A stretch of 64,000 nucleotides of DNA from Brevundimonas variabilis (lineage in GTDB: Bacteria; Pseudomonadota; Alphaproteobacteria; Caulobacterales; Caulobacteraceae), in the NCBI RefSeq assembly GCF_014199945.1, contig NZ_JACHOR010000002.1, positions 1 to 64,000 of the forward strand, given 5' to 3'. Of this stretch, positions 16,357-25,959 are shown piece after piece. Below the pieces are notes generated by a model. That model was not told where the DNA came from. It did no database searches and saw only the letters and a program-made list of their open reading frames with translations. Position 1 is the stretch's first letter. Each line of letters begins with the position of its first letter. The position numbers were made by a program, and so were the translations under genes.

Positions 16357-17622
16357 TCAGGCGGCGGGCGGCTTCAGCGCACGTCCAGCGACCACAGCTC
16401 CGGCACCGAACCGGGCGCGAAGGTCGTCGATGGTGGTCTCGGTCTTGAGGGCGCGCGACTCGGTCGAGGCAAAAAGGCCGGCCGGGGTATCGATGGCATC
16501 CACAACCTCGGCCATGCCGATGCCGATCAGGCGATAGGGCCGGCCCAGTTCGGGCTTCAGCAAGGCGCGGCCGACGGCGAACAGGGCCCGGGCCGTCTGG
16601 ACGGGTTCGGGAAGGCTGTGCCGGCGGGTGACGATGCGGAAGTCGTCGCGACGCAGCTTCAGCACCACGACCCGTGACGCAACGCCGTCGCGCCGGGCCT
16701 TGGACGCCAGTTTCTCGCACAGCGGCCAGAGCTCGGCCTCCAGGGCTTCCGCTGTGACCAGGTCGCTGTTGAACGTGGCCTCTGCGCTCATCCCCTTGCG
16801 GTCATGGTCGGGATTGACGGTTCGGCCATCACGGGCGTGAGAGAGGTCGTGCAGCCGCAGGCCCCATTCACCGTACCGCTTCATCAGGTCGCGGGGATCG
16901 GCCGCGGCCAGATCGCCGACCGTGGCAAACCCGTCGCTCCTCAGGGTCCGTGTGAAGACCGGCCCCACCCCGGGCAGGATCGATACGGGCCGTGGGGCGA
17001 GCAGGGCCTTCGCCCCGGCCTTGCCGATCACCGAGAAGCCGCGTGGCTTGTCCATTTCCGAAGCGACCTTGGCCAGGAAGCGGTTGGGGGCGAGGCCAAT
17101 GGAGACCGTCAGGCCGGTTTCTGCCTCGATCCTGTTCTGCAGCCGGATCAGCTGCAAGGCCGGGGGGCCGCCGTTCAGGCGCTCCGTGCCAGCCAGATCG
17201 ATCCAGGCCTCATCCAGCGACAGCGTCTGAACCAGCGGTGTCAGGGCACCCACCAGGGCGAAAATCCTTTTCGACTCTGCCACATAGCGAGGGAAGTCGG
17301 GGCGGATGACCACGGCGTCCGGGCAGGCCTTCAGGGCCTTGAACATGGGCATGGCCGAGCCCACGCCAGACTGCCGCGCGATGTAGCAGGCGGTCGAGAC
17401 GACCCCGCGAACGCCGCCGCCGATAATCACCGGACGGTCGCGCAAATCCGGCCGGTCGCGTTTTTCGACCGAGGCATAGAAGGCGTCGCAGTCGAGGTGC
17501 GCGATTGTCAGCTGCTCCAGTTCGGCATCGCAAATGACACGAGGAGACCCGCAGGTCGGACAGCGTTTTACCGCGTCGGTGCCTGTCCAGGTGCATTGGC
17601 GGCAGATGGCGCTGATGGCCAA
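16357..17622 (-). CDS. dinB: DNA polymerase IV with N-terminal zinc-ribbon-like segment
   Basis: This Y-family translesion polymerase (about 421 residues) has the palm motif IAHLDCDAFYASVEKRD, SLDEAWIDL with the catalytic acidic pair, SIGLAPNRFLAKVASEMDKP, helix-hairpin-helix ILPGVGP, and a little-finger domain. Before the polymerase there are two Cys pairs (CRQC and CPTC), a zinc-ribbon-like head. No ATG lies close to the conserved region. I chose TTG at 17622, where AGGAG sits at 17633-17637 and the ISAICRQC segment begins; an ATG at 17718 would add 32 residues. The two starts cannot be separated by eye. Confidence 0.88.
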   Translation of the reverse strand: MAISAICRQCTWTGTDAVKRCPTCGSPRVICDAELEQLTIAHLDCDAFYASVEKRDRPDLRDRPVIIGGGVRGVVSTACYIARQSGVGSAMPMFKALKACPDAVVIRPDFPRYVAESKRIFALVGALTPLVQTLSLDEAWIDLAGTERLNGGPPALQLIRLQNRIEAETGLTVSIGLAPNRFLAKVASEMDKPRGFSVIGKAGAKALLAPRPVSILPGVGPVFTRTLRSDGFATVGDLAAADPRDLMKRYGEWGLRLHDLSHARDGRTVNPDHDRKGMSAEATFNSDLVTAEALEAELWPLCEKLASKARRDGVASRVVVLKLRRDDFRIVTRRHSLPEPVQTARALFAVGRALLKPELGRPYRLIGIGMAEVVDAIDTPAGLFASTESRALKTETTIDDLRARFGAGAVVAGRALKPPAA

Positions 17623-17804
17623 GCGGAAGACTCTCCTGATCCCGAACTGTTCCTTTCTTGTGCCACAACACAGCCGTTCAGCCGAACGAGCTTTTGCAGC
17701 CGCGCGCCGGAGCTTCACGTCAATTTAAGACTGCGGGTGAAAGATACCCGCCTGACTACGAGTGCCTTCGCGTATCAGCGCGATTTCAGGCCGCAAGGGG
17801 AATG

Positions 17805-18194
17805 ATGTCCAAGAAAGTCCTCATCGTCGAGGATAACGAGCTGAACATGAAGCTTTTTCATGATCTGCTCGACTCCCAGGGCTACCAGGTTCTGCAGACC
17901 CGCGAGGGTCTGTCGGCCCTTGGAATGGCGCGTGAGCATATGCCGGACCTCATCCTGATGGATATCCAGCTGCCCGAGATCAGCGGTCTGGAAGTCACCA
18001 AATGGCTCAAGGACGATGAGGAACTGGCGCATATTCCCATCATCGCCGTCACGGCCTTTGCCATGAAGGGTGACGAGGAGCGGATACGGCAGGGCGGCTG
18101 TGAGGCCTACATTTCCAAGCCCATCTCGGTGATGCATTTCCTCGAGACCGTGAAGAAACATCTGGGCCTTTCCGTCCCCGTGGGGGTCGGATGA
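17805..18194 (+). CDS. divK: Single-domain response regulator DivK
   Basis: The 129-residue receiver protein is nearly identical in pattern to Caulobacter Div[21 protein letters not shown] at the N-terminus, phospho-acceptor D53 in [34 protein letters not shown] and the Lys of YISKPISV. DivK is phosphorylated by DivJ and dephosphorylated by PleC and controls DivL-CckA, hence CtrA and the cell cycle. Two ATGs lie at 17802 and 17805; the second is better spaced from AAGGGG. It overlaps pleD by 4 bases. Confidence 0.97.
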   Translation: MSKKVLIVEDNELNMKLFHDLLDSQGYQVLQTREGLSALGMAREHMPDLILMDIQLPEISGLEVTKWLKDDEELAHIPIIAVTAFAMKGDEERIRQGGCEAYISKPISVMHFLETVKKHLGLSVPVGVG

Positions 18195-19555
18195 CAGCGC
18201 GTATCCTTGTTGTCGACGATGTCGAGGCGAACGTCCGGCTTCTCGAAGCCAAGCTGACGATCGAATACTATGACGTCATGACCTGTCAGGACGGGGCAAC
18301 GGCGGTTCGTCTGGCGGCCCAGGAACAGCCTGACATCATCCTTCTGGATGTCATGATGCCGGGAATGGACGGGTTCGAGACCTGTCGGCAGATCAAGGCG
18401 GATACGAATACACGGCATATTCCGGTTGTCCTGGTCACGGCTCTGGATGGACGCGATGACAAGATTCGCGGTCTCGATGCCGGAGCCGATGATTTCCTGA
18501 CCAAGCCTCTGGACGATGTCGTCCTGTTTGCGCGTGTGCGTTCGCTGACCCGCCTCAAGCTCGTAATGGACGAACTGCGCGAGCGTGAGGAAAGCGGGCG
18601 CAGGCTCGGCGTAAACGCGGACGGGGCAGGGCGGCTGCGAGGCTCCGGTGGACGGGTCCTGATCGTCGACGACAATCTGCGCCAGGCCCAACGGATTGCG
18701 GATGAACTGACCCGCGAGCATCGTCCTGTCATCGAGACCGATCCCAAGGCAGCCCTGCTGGCTTCGCGCGGTCTGATCGACCTGATGATTGTCAATGTCG
18801 CCGCTGAGAGCTTTGACGGTCTCAGGCTGGTCGCCCAGGCGCGATCGGCCGAAACCTCCCGCCACATGCCCATTCTCGCGGTTGTCGAGCCGACCGACAG
18901 GCCCCGATTGATCAAGGCGCTGGAACTCGGCGTGAACGACATCCTGATGTCCCCTGTGGATCCGGAAGAACTGGCTGCGCGGGCACGGACGCAGATAAGG
19001 CGCAAGCGCTACACCGACTTCCTGCGCGAAAAGCTGGACTATTCCCTCGAGATGGCGGTCACCGACGCGCTCACGGGACTGCACAATCGTCGCTACATGA
19101 CCGGCCAGCTTCAGGCTCTCGTCCAGCGGGCCAATCATGGCGGTGATCCGGTTGCCGTCCTGGTGATGGACATCGATCACTTCAAGGCTGTCAACGATGG
19201 CTTTGGTCACGATGCCGGTGATGAGGTGCTTCAGGAGTTCGCCGTCCGGCTGGCGACCAATGTCCGGGCCGTGGACCTGCCCTGTCGATTCGGAGGCGAG
19301 GAGTTCGTCGTCGTAATGCCGGATACCCGGATCGAGGATGCCCACCGGATCGCCGATCGCATCCGGCGCGATGTCAGTTCCGTCCCCTTCCGTGTGATGG
19401 GCGGCAAGGAAACGCTCAACATCACCATCTCGGTCGGCGTTGCGGTCTCGCTTGGACAGGGCGATACGCCTGAGGCGCTGCTCAAACGGGCTGACGAGGG
19501 CGTTTACGAGGCCAAGGCAACGGGTCGAAACCGGGTCATCGCCCGCGCGGCCTGA
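18191..19555 (+). CDS. pleD: Diguanylate cyclase response regulator PleD
   Basis: The 454-residue protein has two receiver domains (the first with D53 in [11 protein letters not shown], the second degenerate, about 155-275) and a GGDEF domain (about 290-454). The active-site signature GGEEF is at 368-372 and the inhibitory RxxD (RAVD) at 359-362, the same numbering as Caulobacter PleD. It makes cyclic di-GMP during the swarmer-to-stalked transition after phosphorylation by PleC/DivJ. ATGA overlap with divK shows a divK-pleD operon. Confidence 0.97.
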   Translation: MTARILVVDDVEANVRLLEAKLTIEYYDVMTCQDGATAVRLAAQEQPDIILLDVMMPGMDGFETCRQIKADTNTRHIPVVLVTALDGRDDKIRGLDAGADDFLTKPLDDVVLFARVRSLTRLKLVMDELREREESGRRLGVNADGAGRLRGSGGRVLIVDDNLRQAQRIADELTREHRPVIETDPKAALLASRGLIDLMIVNVAAESFDGLRLVAQARSAETSRHMPILAVVEPTDRPRLIKALELGVNDILMSPVDPEELAARARTQIRRKRYTDFLREKLDYSLEMAVTDALTGLHNRRYMTGQLQALVQRANHGGDPVAVLVMDIDHFKAVNDGFGHDAGDEVLQEFAVRLATNVRAVDLPCRFGGEEFVVVMPDTRIEDAHRIADRIRRDVSSVPFRVMGGKETLNITISVGVAVSLGQGDTPEALLKRADEGVYEAKATGRNRVIARAA

Positions 19556-19688
19556 CGCCCTGATCTGCGGGATCTAGGCATTTGCCTGCGACCTTTGAGC
19601 TCCGGTCACGAAGCCGGGACTGGACGCGGCTTCAAAACCGTCCATTCTTTCCTATCTAGGGTTTCGACTCCCCCGATACGGAACAAGA

Positions 19689-20021
19689 ATGCCATCCAAC
19701 CGGCCAGGTGAACGACAGGGACAGGGCTCAGGCTCTGCCACCATCACCGAAACAAAACCCAAGCTTCAGAAGCCCTCGCTGTATCGGGTGCTGATCCTGA
19801 ATGACGACTACACGCCGATGGAGTTCGTCATCTATGTGCTGGAGCGGTTCTTCCAGAAGAGCCGCGAAGACGCGACCCGCATCATGCTGCATGTGCACCA
19901 GCATGGCGTCGGGGTGTGCGGCGTCTTTACCTATGAGGTGGCCGAAACCAAGGTCGCCCAGGTGGTCGAGACGGCGCGCCGTCACCAGCATCCGCTGCAA
20001 TGCACTATGGAAAAAGACTGA
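19689..20021 (+). CDS. clpS: ATP-dependent Clp protease adaptor ClpS
   Basis: The 110-residue adaptor delivers N-end-rule substrates to ClpAP. It has a flexible polar N-terminus to about residue 25, then [20 protein letters not shown] and the [19 protein letters not shown] motif, whose residues form the N-degron pocket. It is 13 bases upstream of clpA, the usual pairing. The start ATG is at the first plausible codon after a 133-base non-coding gap. Confidence 0.96.
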   Translation: MPSNRPGERQGQGSGSATITETKPKLQKPSLYRVLILNDDYTPMEFVIYVLERFFQKSREDATRIMLHVHQHGVGVCGVFTYEVAETKVAQVVETARRHQHPLQCTMEKD

Positions 20022-20034
20022 GAGGATCTCCCCA

Positions 20035-22344
20035 ATGCCCTCGTTCTCACGCCCCCTGGAAGAGACCCTTCACCGCGCCGTGGCCTACGCCAATGAGCGC
20101 CGCCACGAGTACGCCACCCTCGAACACCTGCTGCTGGCCCTGATCGATGACCCGGATGCGACCGGGGTGATGACGGCCTGCAATGTCGAACTGGTCGCGC
20201 TGAAGACCGCGCTGACGCTCTATGTCGACACTGATCTGGCCGCCCTGGCGACCAGCGATGGCGAGGACGCCAAGCCGACCGCCGGCTTCCAGCGCGTCAT
20301 CCAGCGCGCCGTGATCCACGTTCAGTCGTCCGGTCGCGAGGAAGTGACCGGGGCCAACGTGCTGGTCGCCATCTTCAGCGAGCGCGAAAGCCACGCCGCC
20401 TATTTCCTGCAGGAGCAGGACATGACGCGCTACGACGCCGTGAATTTCATCGCCCATGGCATCGCTAAGAAGGCCGGTGCCGGTGAATCGCGGCCTGCCA
20501 AGGGCACTTCGCCCGAGGAGGCCGATGACGCCGCCGCCGTCAAACAGGGCGGTGAGGCGCTGGAAGCCTATTGCGTTGACCTCAACGAGAAGTCGCGCAA
20601 GGGCAAGATCGACCCGCTCATCGGTCGTCAGGCCGAAGTTGACCGCTCGATCCAGATCCTGTGCCGCCGCACCAAGAACAACCCGCTGCTGGTGGGCGAG
20701 CCGGGCGTCGGCAAGACCGCAATCGCCGAAGGGCTGGCCCGCAAGATCGTCAATCACGAGGTCCCGGCCGTGCTGGAAGGCGCGACCATCTACAGCCTCG
20801 ACATGGGCGCGCTGCTGGCTGGCACACGCTATCGCGGTGACTTCGAGGAGCGGCTGAAGCAGGTCGTCAAGGAACTCGAGAACCACGAGAACGCCATCCT
20901 GTTCATCGACGAGATTCACACGGTCATCGGTGCCGGCGCGACCTCGGGCGGGGCCATGGATGCGTCCAACCTGCTCAAGCCGGCCCTCGCGTCGGGCACG
21001 CTTCGCTGCATGGGGTCGACGACCTACAAGGAGTATCGCCAGCATTTCGAGAAGGACCGCGCCCTGGTCCGGCGGTTCCAGAAGATCGATGTCAACGAGC
21101 CGACGGTCGAGGATACGGTGAAAATCCTGAAGGGGCTGAAGACCGCCTACGAAGGTCACCACAAGCTGCGCTACACCGACGCCGCGATCCGTTCGGCGGT
21201 GGAACTTTCGGCCCGCTACATGACCGACCGCAAACTGCCGGACAAGGCGATCGACGTGATCGACGAGGCAGGGGCATCACAGATGCTGCTGCCGGAATCG
21301 AAGCGGAAGAAGGTCATTGGCCAGAAGGAAGTGGAGGCCGTCATCGCCAAGATGGCGCGCATTCCGCCGAAATCGGTCTCCAAGACCGACACCGAAGGTC
21401 TGCGCGAACTGCAGAAAGATCTGAACCGGGCCGTCTTCGGTCAGGACGCAGCGATCGAGCAGGTCTCCTCGGCCATGAAACTGGCCCGGGCGGGTCTGCG
21501 CGATCCGCAGAAGCCGATCGGCTCGTTCCTGTTTGCCGGCCCGACCGGCGTCGGCAAGACCGAGGTCGCCAAGCAACTGGCCTCGACTTTGGGTATCGAG
21601 ATGCTCCGCTTCGACATGTCGGAGTATATGGAGCGTCACACCGTGAGCCGGCTGATCGGAGCGCCTCCCGGATATGTCGGCCATGACCAGGGCGGCCTGC
21701 TGACCGACGCCGTCGACCAGCACCCGCATGCAGTGGTGCTGCTTGACGAGATCGAGAAGGCACACCCGGATGTCTACAACATCCTGCTGCAGGTCATGGA
21801 CAACGGCCAACTGACCGACGCCGTCGGCAAGAAGGTCGATTTCCGGAACGTCGTCCTGATCATGACCACCAATGCCGGAGCGGCCGACAATGCCCGCGCC
21901 TCCATCGGCTTCGGTCGTGGCAAGGTCGAGGGCGAGGACGAGAAGGCCATCCAGCGCCTGTTCGCTCCGGAGTTCCGGAACCGTCTGGACGCCATCGTAT
22001 CGTTCAGGCCTCTGGCGGCCGAGACCATCCGTATGGTCGTGACCAAGTTCGTGCTGCAGCTGGAAGCCCAGCTTGCGGACCGGAACATCACGATCGAGCT
22101 GACGGACGATGCCGCCGACTGGCTGGCCAAGAACGGCTTCGACGAACTGTATGGCGCGCGCCCGCTGGGTCGGGTCATCCAGGAGAGCATCAAGAAGCCG
22201 CTCGCCGACGACATCCTGTTCGGGCGTCTGACGCGTGGCGGTCACGTGAAGGTCGAGCTGAAGGACGGCAAGATCGCCTTCGACATCAAGCCGGCCAGTG
22301 GCCAGGCGGTGAAGGAAGCCGCCGACGAGGATGCCGCCGTCTAG
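20035..22344 (+). CDS. clpA: ATP-dependent Clp protease ATP-binding subunit ClpA
   Basis: The 769-residue AAA+ unfoldase feeds substrates into ClpP. It has an N-domain (about 1-145, [12 protein letters not shown]...[13 protein letters not shown]), the first AAA module with Walker A GEPGVGKT near 221-228 and Walker [10 protein letters not shown], and the second with GPTGVGKT near 502-509 and [13 protein letters not shown]. The long middle domain of ClpB is absent, so it is ClpA. Start at 20035 has GAGAGG upstream; an open frame runs back through clpS in another phase and is not coding. Confidence 0.97.
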   Translation: MPSFSRPLEETLHRAVAYANERRHEYATLEHLLLALIDDPDATGVMTACNVELVALKTALTLYVDTDLAALATSDGEDAKPTAGFQRVIQRAVIHVQSSGREEVTGANVLVAIFSERESHAAYFLQEQDMTRYDAVNFIAHGIAKKAGAGESRPAKGTSPEEADDAAAVKQGGEALEAYCVDLNEKSRKGKIDPLIGRQAEVDRSIQILCRRTKNNPLLVGEPGVGKTAIAEGLARKIVNHEVPAVLEGATIYSLDMGALLAGTRYRGDFEERLKQVVKELENHENAILFIDEIHTVIGAGATSGGAMDASNLLKPALASGTLRCMGSTTYKEYRQHFEKDRALVRRFQKIDVNEPTVEDTVKILKGLKTAYEGHHKLRYTDAAIRSAVELSARYMTDRKLPDKAIDVIDEAGASQMLLPESKRKKVIGQKEVEAVIAKMARIPPKSVSKTDTEGLRELQKDLNRAVFGQDAAIEQVSSAMKLARAGLRDPQKPIGSFLFAGPTGVGKTEVAKQLASTLGIEMLRFDMSEYMERHTVSRLIGAPPGYVGHDQGGLLTDAVDQHPHAVVLLDEIEKAHPDVYNILLQVMDNGQLTDAVGKKVDFRNVVLIMTTNAGAADNARASIGFGRGKVEGEDEKAIQRLFAPEFRNRLDAIVSFRPLAAETIRMVVTKFVLQLEAQLADRNITIELTDDAADWLAKNGFDELYGARPLGRVIQESIKKPLADDILFGRLTRGGHVKVELKDGKIAFDIKPASGQAVKEAADEDAAV

Positions 22345-22365
22345 GGCGTCCTTTTCCGGAAACGA

Positions 22366-22400
22366 AAAAGGCCCGGGCAGTGATGCCCGGGCCTTTCTTT
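22366..22400. terminator. Bidirectional intrinsic terminator between clpA and csbD
   Basis: A 13-bp stem (22367-22379 with 22384-22396) closed by GTGA has A-rich sequence to its left and CTTTT to its right, so it can serve the converging clpA and csbD transcripts. Confidence 0.9.
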
Positions 22401-22419
22401 TGCGTAAGAGCGTCGAAGC

Positions 22420-22722
22420 CTAGCGGCGACCGGCGCGTGACAGGATCAAAGCCAGACCGGCAACAATACCTGTGGTGAGCAGTGGCTTGGCGCGGGCGAA
22501 GTCCAGACCCTTGCGGGCCGTTTCCTGGTACTGGGCCGGGGCCTTTTCCACGAGGCCGTCAAGGCCGTCGATGACACGGCCGTAGGCGTCGCGGGCCTTG
22601 CCCTTGATTTCGTTCAGCTTGCCTTCGGCTTGAAGGCGGTCGTTACCGGTCAGGCCACCGATACCGTCTTGTAGGCGACCGCCGAGGACTTCGGCTTTGC
22701 CCTGGATGCGTTGATCAGTCAT
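22420..22722 (-). CDS. CsbD-like stress protein with C-terminal membrane segment
   Basis: The 100-residue protein starts MTDQRIQGKAEVLGGRLQDGIGGLTGNDRLQAEGK, typical of the CsbD family of small general-stress proteins, and adds a helical stretch and a C-terminal hydrophobic segment (LLTTGIVAGLALILS) ending in RAGRR. That resembles CsbD/YgaM hybrids that may sit at the membrane. AAAGGGA precedes the ATG. It converges on clpA over a shared terminator. Molecular function is unknown. Confidence 0.82.
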   Translation of the reverse strand: MTDQRIQGKAEVLGGRLQDGIGGLTGNDRLQAEGKLNEIKGKARDAYGRVIDGLDGLVEKAPAQYQETARKGLDFARAKPLLTTGIVAGLALILSRAGRR

Positions 22723-22867
22723 GGGATATCCCTTTCAGAATGTGTTGGCCGGGGAGGCGTGCCGTCATAGCGCGTGAGGAACCCTGCGGTTCCTGGATGG
22801 CTTTGTGAGCACAACACGCTGCCATGCCCTACATTGGGATGGCACTGACAATAATCGAGGGGTCTTC

Positions 22868-23224
22868 ATGCTGCGCTTCATCGTCCAGGCCGTCGTGACG
22901 GCGCTCGGCCTGTGGCTGGCGTCACAGGTGATTGATGGGGTCGGCTTTTCGGATACGACCACGCTCGTGATCGCGGCGGTCCTGCTGGGCGTCGTCAACG
23001 CCGTGGTGCGACCGATCCTCGTGATCCTGACCTTCCCGATCACCGTGCTGACGCTCGGTCTGTTCCTGCTGGTCGTCAACGCGGCCACGATCGGCCTGGT
23101 CGCCGTCCTGCTGGACGGCTTCGTTGTCGATGGGCTCTGGCCCGGGATGGGGGCGGCGATCGTGACCGGCCTCGTCAGCTGGATCGCTGGAGCCTTCATC
23201 GGAGACGGACGGAAGGCCGACTAG
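22868..23224 (+). CDS. Phage-holin-like (YvlD-type) small membrane protein
   Basis: The 118-residue protein has four hydrophobic segments and the family features LWLASQVIDGVGFSD, VLLGVVNAVVRPILVILTFPITVLTLGLFLLVVNA and a C-terminal GLVSWIAGAFIG. It belongs to the Pfam phage holin 4 superfamily-2 group, widespread chromosomal membrane proteins with no proven holin role. GAGGGG lies upstream of the ATG at 22868. It ends one base before the start of the DNA ligase gene, so the two may be cotranscribed. Confidence 0.82.
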   Translation: MLRFIVQAVVTALGLWLASQVIDGVGFSDTTTLVIAAVLLGVVNAVVRPILVILTFPITVLTLGLFLLVVNAATIGLVAVLLDGFVVDGLWPGMGAAIVTGLVSWIAGAFIGDGRKAD

Positions 23225-23225
23225 A

Positions 23226-24935
23226 GTGCGGGCCTTCGCCGAACTTCTCGACCGGTTATCGCTGACCAGTTCACGCAATGCCAAACTTGTCCTTCTGCGG
23301 GACTATCTGCGGGCGGCACCCGACCCCGACCGGGGCTGGGCCCTGGCGGCCCTGACCGGAGAGCTCAGCTTCACGGCGGCCAAGCCCGCAATGATCCGCA
23401 AGGCCGTCGAGGCGCGGGTCGATCCGGTCCTGTTTGGCTGGTCCTATGACTACGTCGGCGACCTGGCCGAGACGGTGGCCTTGATCTGGCCGGGGGATCC
23501 GAACCGTCGGGCCAACCGCGAGCCTGAACTGGGCGAGGTCGTCGATGCGCTGAATTCCGCTAAACGGGGCGAGGTGCAGGGGCTGATCGAGGGCTGGCTG
23601 GATGCTCTTGCCCCAAAGGGACGCTGGGCCCTGCTCAAGCTTGTCACAGGAGGCCTCCGGGTCGGCCTGTCGGCGCGGCTGGCAAAGACCGCCACGGCCC
23701 TGATCTGTCCGGAAAACACAGGCGGCACGCCGGGTTCGGACGGCGGCGAGGGGCTGCCACGCCTGGCTCCTGTTGACGTGTCCGAGATCGAGGAGGTCTG
23801 GCATGCGCTGGAACCCCCCTATGCCGAACTGTTCGCCTGGCTCGAAGGTCGCGCCAACCGCCCCAGCGGGGATGCACCAGGCCGTTTCCGCCCGGTCATG
23901 CTGTCGGTTGCGATCGACGAGGCCGTGGACTTCAGCCGTCTGGACCCGGCTGACTATGCCGCCGAATGGAAATGGGACGGCATCCGCGTCCAGGCCGTGC
24001 GCGAGGCTGGCGTGGCCCGGCTGTATTCCCGAACCGGCGACGAGATATCCGGGGCCTTCCCCGACCTGATGGCGGGGCTGTCATTCGAGGGTGCGATCGA
24101 TGGCGAGCTGCTGATCTGGCGGGCCGAGCCGGGGGGAGGGGGCGTGGTCGCCCCGTTCGGAGACCTGCAGCAACGACTGAACCGCAAGACGGTCGATGCG
24201 AAGACCATGGCGGCCTATCCGGCGGCCATCCTGGCGTATGACTTGCTGGCGGAGCGGGGCGAAGACCTGCGCCATCTGACATTCGAACAGCGCAGGGCCC
24301 GGCTCGAGGCCGTTGTCGCGTCTCACGGAAATGAGCGGCTGCATCTGTCGCCCATCGTCGACTATCCGGACTGGGAGACGCTTGGCCGACTGCGTGCCGA
24401 TCCTCCCGTCGGCGGTGCCGCTGAAGGCCTGATGCTGAAGCGCCGGGACTCGACCTATGTGGGAGGGCGCCCCAAGGGACCCTGGTTCAAGTGGAAACGC
24501 GATCCCCACACCATCGACGCAGTGATGATGTATGCCCAGCGTGGGCATGGGAAACGGTCCAGCTTCTATTCGGACTTCACCTTCGGTGTCTGGACTGAGG
24601 AAGGCGCTTTGACGCCTGTGGGCAAGGCCTATTTTGGCTTCACCGACGACGAACTGAAGCTGCTGGACAAGTTCGTCCGTGACAACACGATCGACCGGTT
24701 CGGGCCGGTCCGGTCGGTCCGGGCCGAGCCCGACTTTGGCATGGTTCTGGAGATCGCCTTCGAGGGCCTGCAGCGTTCGCCCCGGCACAAGTCGGGCGTT
24801 GCCATGCGGTTTCCGCGGATCAGCCGCATTCGCTGGGACAAGCCGGCGCGTGAAGCCGACACGCTGTTGTCGGTCCTGGGGCTGCTTGAACGTATGGAAT
24901 CCGGAGGCGGGCGGGTCGCGACGACCATCGAATAG
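23226..24935 (+). CDS. ATP-dependent DNA ligase (bacterial LigB/cisplatin-response type)
   Basis: The 569-residue protein is an ATP-dependent DNA ligase with an N-terminal DNA-binding domain, the nucleotidyltransferase motif I Lys in EWKWDGIRVQ (about residue 249), motif III-like FEGAIDGELL, motif IV EGLMLKRRDSTYVGG, motif V PWFKWKRDP and a C-terminal OB domain. Such ligases in alphaproteobacteria usually sit with a ligase-associated exonuclease, helicase and phosphoesterase and act in DNA repair; none of those partners is nearby. The start is GTG at 23226, one base after the preceding stop. Confidence 0.9.
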   Translation: MRAFAELLDRLSLTSSRNAKLVLLRDYLRAAPDPDRGWALAALTGELSFTAAKPAMIRKAVEARVDPVLFGWSYDYVGDLAETVALIWPGDPNRRANREPELGEVVDALNSAKRGEVQGLIEGWLDALAPKGRWALLKLVTGGLRVGLSARLAKTATALICPENTGGTPGSDGGEGLPRLAPVDVSEIEEVWHALEPPYAELFAWLEGRANRPSGDAPGRFRPVMLSVAIDEAVDFSRLDPADYAAEWKWDGIRVQAVREAGVARLYSRTGDEISGAFPDLMAGLSFEGAIDGELLIWRAEPGGGGVVAPFGDLQQRLNRKTVDAKTMAAYPAAILAYDLLAERGEDLRHLTFEQRRARLEAVVASHGNERLHLSPIVDYPDWETLGRLRADPPVGGAAEGLMLKRRDSTYVGGRPKGPWFKWKRDPHTIDAVMMYAQRGHGKRSSFYSDFTFGVWTEEGALTPVGKAYFGFTDDELKLLDKFVRDNTIDRFGPVRSVRAEPDFGMVLEIAFEGLQRSPRHKSGVAMRFPRISRIRWDKPAREADTLLSVLGLLERMESGGGRVATTIE

Positions 24936-24981
24936 GCACCAGAAGGGTTCAAATCGGCGCGGGGTGCGGTAAACCCCCGCC

Positions 24982-25956
24982 ATGTCCACCCCGATTGCTC
25001 CCGTACTCGCAGCGGTTACCGCCGGCGAAAAGGCTGCCGCCTTCGATGTCGCCATGCTGGCCCGTCTGACTGACCTCGCCGGCGACTTCGCGATCAACAC
25101 TGCGATCGCCCTGATCATCCTGGTGGCGACGGTCTTTGCGGCCAAATGGGCGGCGAGGGCTACCCGGCGTGGTCTGTCCCGCGTACGCGGCTTCCGCCAC
25201 GACCCGACGGTCCTCAGCTTCGCCATCCAGGTGGTGCGTGTCGTCGTCTACATCATCGGCTTCATTGCCGTGCTTCAGCGCCTCGGCGTTCAGACCACAT
25301 CGATTCTCGCCGTTCTGGGGGCTGCTTCCCTGGCGGTCGGCCTGGCGCTGCAGGGCACGCTGTCGAACGTCGCGGCCGGAGTCATGCTTCTGGTGTTGCG
25401 TCCGTACAGGGTCGGGGATCTGGTCGACATCAACAACAACGTGGGCAAGGTCACCCGATTGGACCTGTTTTTCACCCAGATGTCGGATGCCAACAACGTC
25501 AAGATCGTCATTCCCAATGCCAAGGTCTTCTCAGACACCATGCTGAACCTGTCGGGTCAGCAGACCCGGCGCATGGAGCTGAAGATGAGCGTTGGCTACA
25601 GCAGCGACCTGACCGAGGCGCGTCATGCCCTGATCACGGCCGCGAGTGCGCACGAGAAGGTGCTTCAGGACCCTGCGCCGTGGGCCGGGGTGACCAACCT
25701 GCTGGACAGCGCGGTCGAGGTCACCCTGCAGGCGTGGACGAAATCCGAGGACTACTGGCAGACCAAGGCCGATGTGTTCCAGGCGGCAAAGGAGGCCCTC
25801 GATGCCGCGAACATCGAGATTCCGTTCCCGCATCAGGTCGCTGTTCCCTATGGCACAGAGGACATGATGCCTGTGGTCACGAGGCGCGCGAGCCAGACCA
25901 GTCCAAGCAGCAACCCTTCGCCGGGTGACGCCCACACCGAATCCAGCGAGGGCTGA
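24982..25956 (+). CDS. mscS: Small-conductance mechanosensitive channel (MscS family)
   Basis: The 324-residue protein has three N-terminal transmembrane helices; the third, pore-lining helix contains TSILAVLGAASLAVGLALQGTLSNVAAGVMLLVLRPYRVGD, the Ala/Gly-packed MscS signature. A beta domain (VGKVTRLDLFFTQMSDANNVKIVIPNAKVF) and an alpha/beta cytoplasmic vestibule domain follow. It releases small solutes under osmotic downshock. It is 46 bases after the ligase gene and three before the threonine aldolase. Confidence 0.94.
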   Translation: MSTPIAPVLAAVTAGEKAAAFDVAMLARLTDLAGDFAINTAIALIILVATVFAAKWAARATRRGLSRVRGFRHDPTVLSFAIQVVRVVVYIIGFIAVLQRLGVQTTSILAVLGAASLAVGLALQGTLSNVAAGVMLLVLRPYRVGDLVDINNNVGKVTRLDLFFTQMSDANNVKIVIPNAKVFSDTMLNLSGQQTRRMELKMSVGYSSDLTEARHALITAASAHEKVLQDPAPWAGVTNLLDSAVEVTLQAWTKSEDYWQTKADVFQAAKEALDAANIEIPFPHQVAVPYGTEDMMPVVTRRASQTSPSSNPSPGDAHTESSEG

Positions 25957-25959
25957 GCC

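Noticed and set aside
17731..17749. Small hairpin (GCGGGT/ACCCGC) upstream of divK as a possible terminator or operator
   Set aside because: Only six base pairs and no T-run; no CtrA-type TTAA-N7-TTAA site was found next to it.
18107..19345. 412-codon minus-strand frame opposite pleD
   Set aside because: PleD motifs at exact family numbering (RxxD 359-362, GGEEF 368-372) decide the coding strand.
22868..23224. Holin-like gene as evidence of a prophage
   Set aside because: This family is common on bacterial chromosomes as ordinary membrane proteins, and no other phage gene is present.
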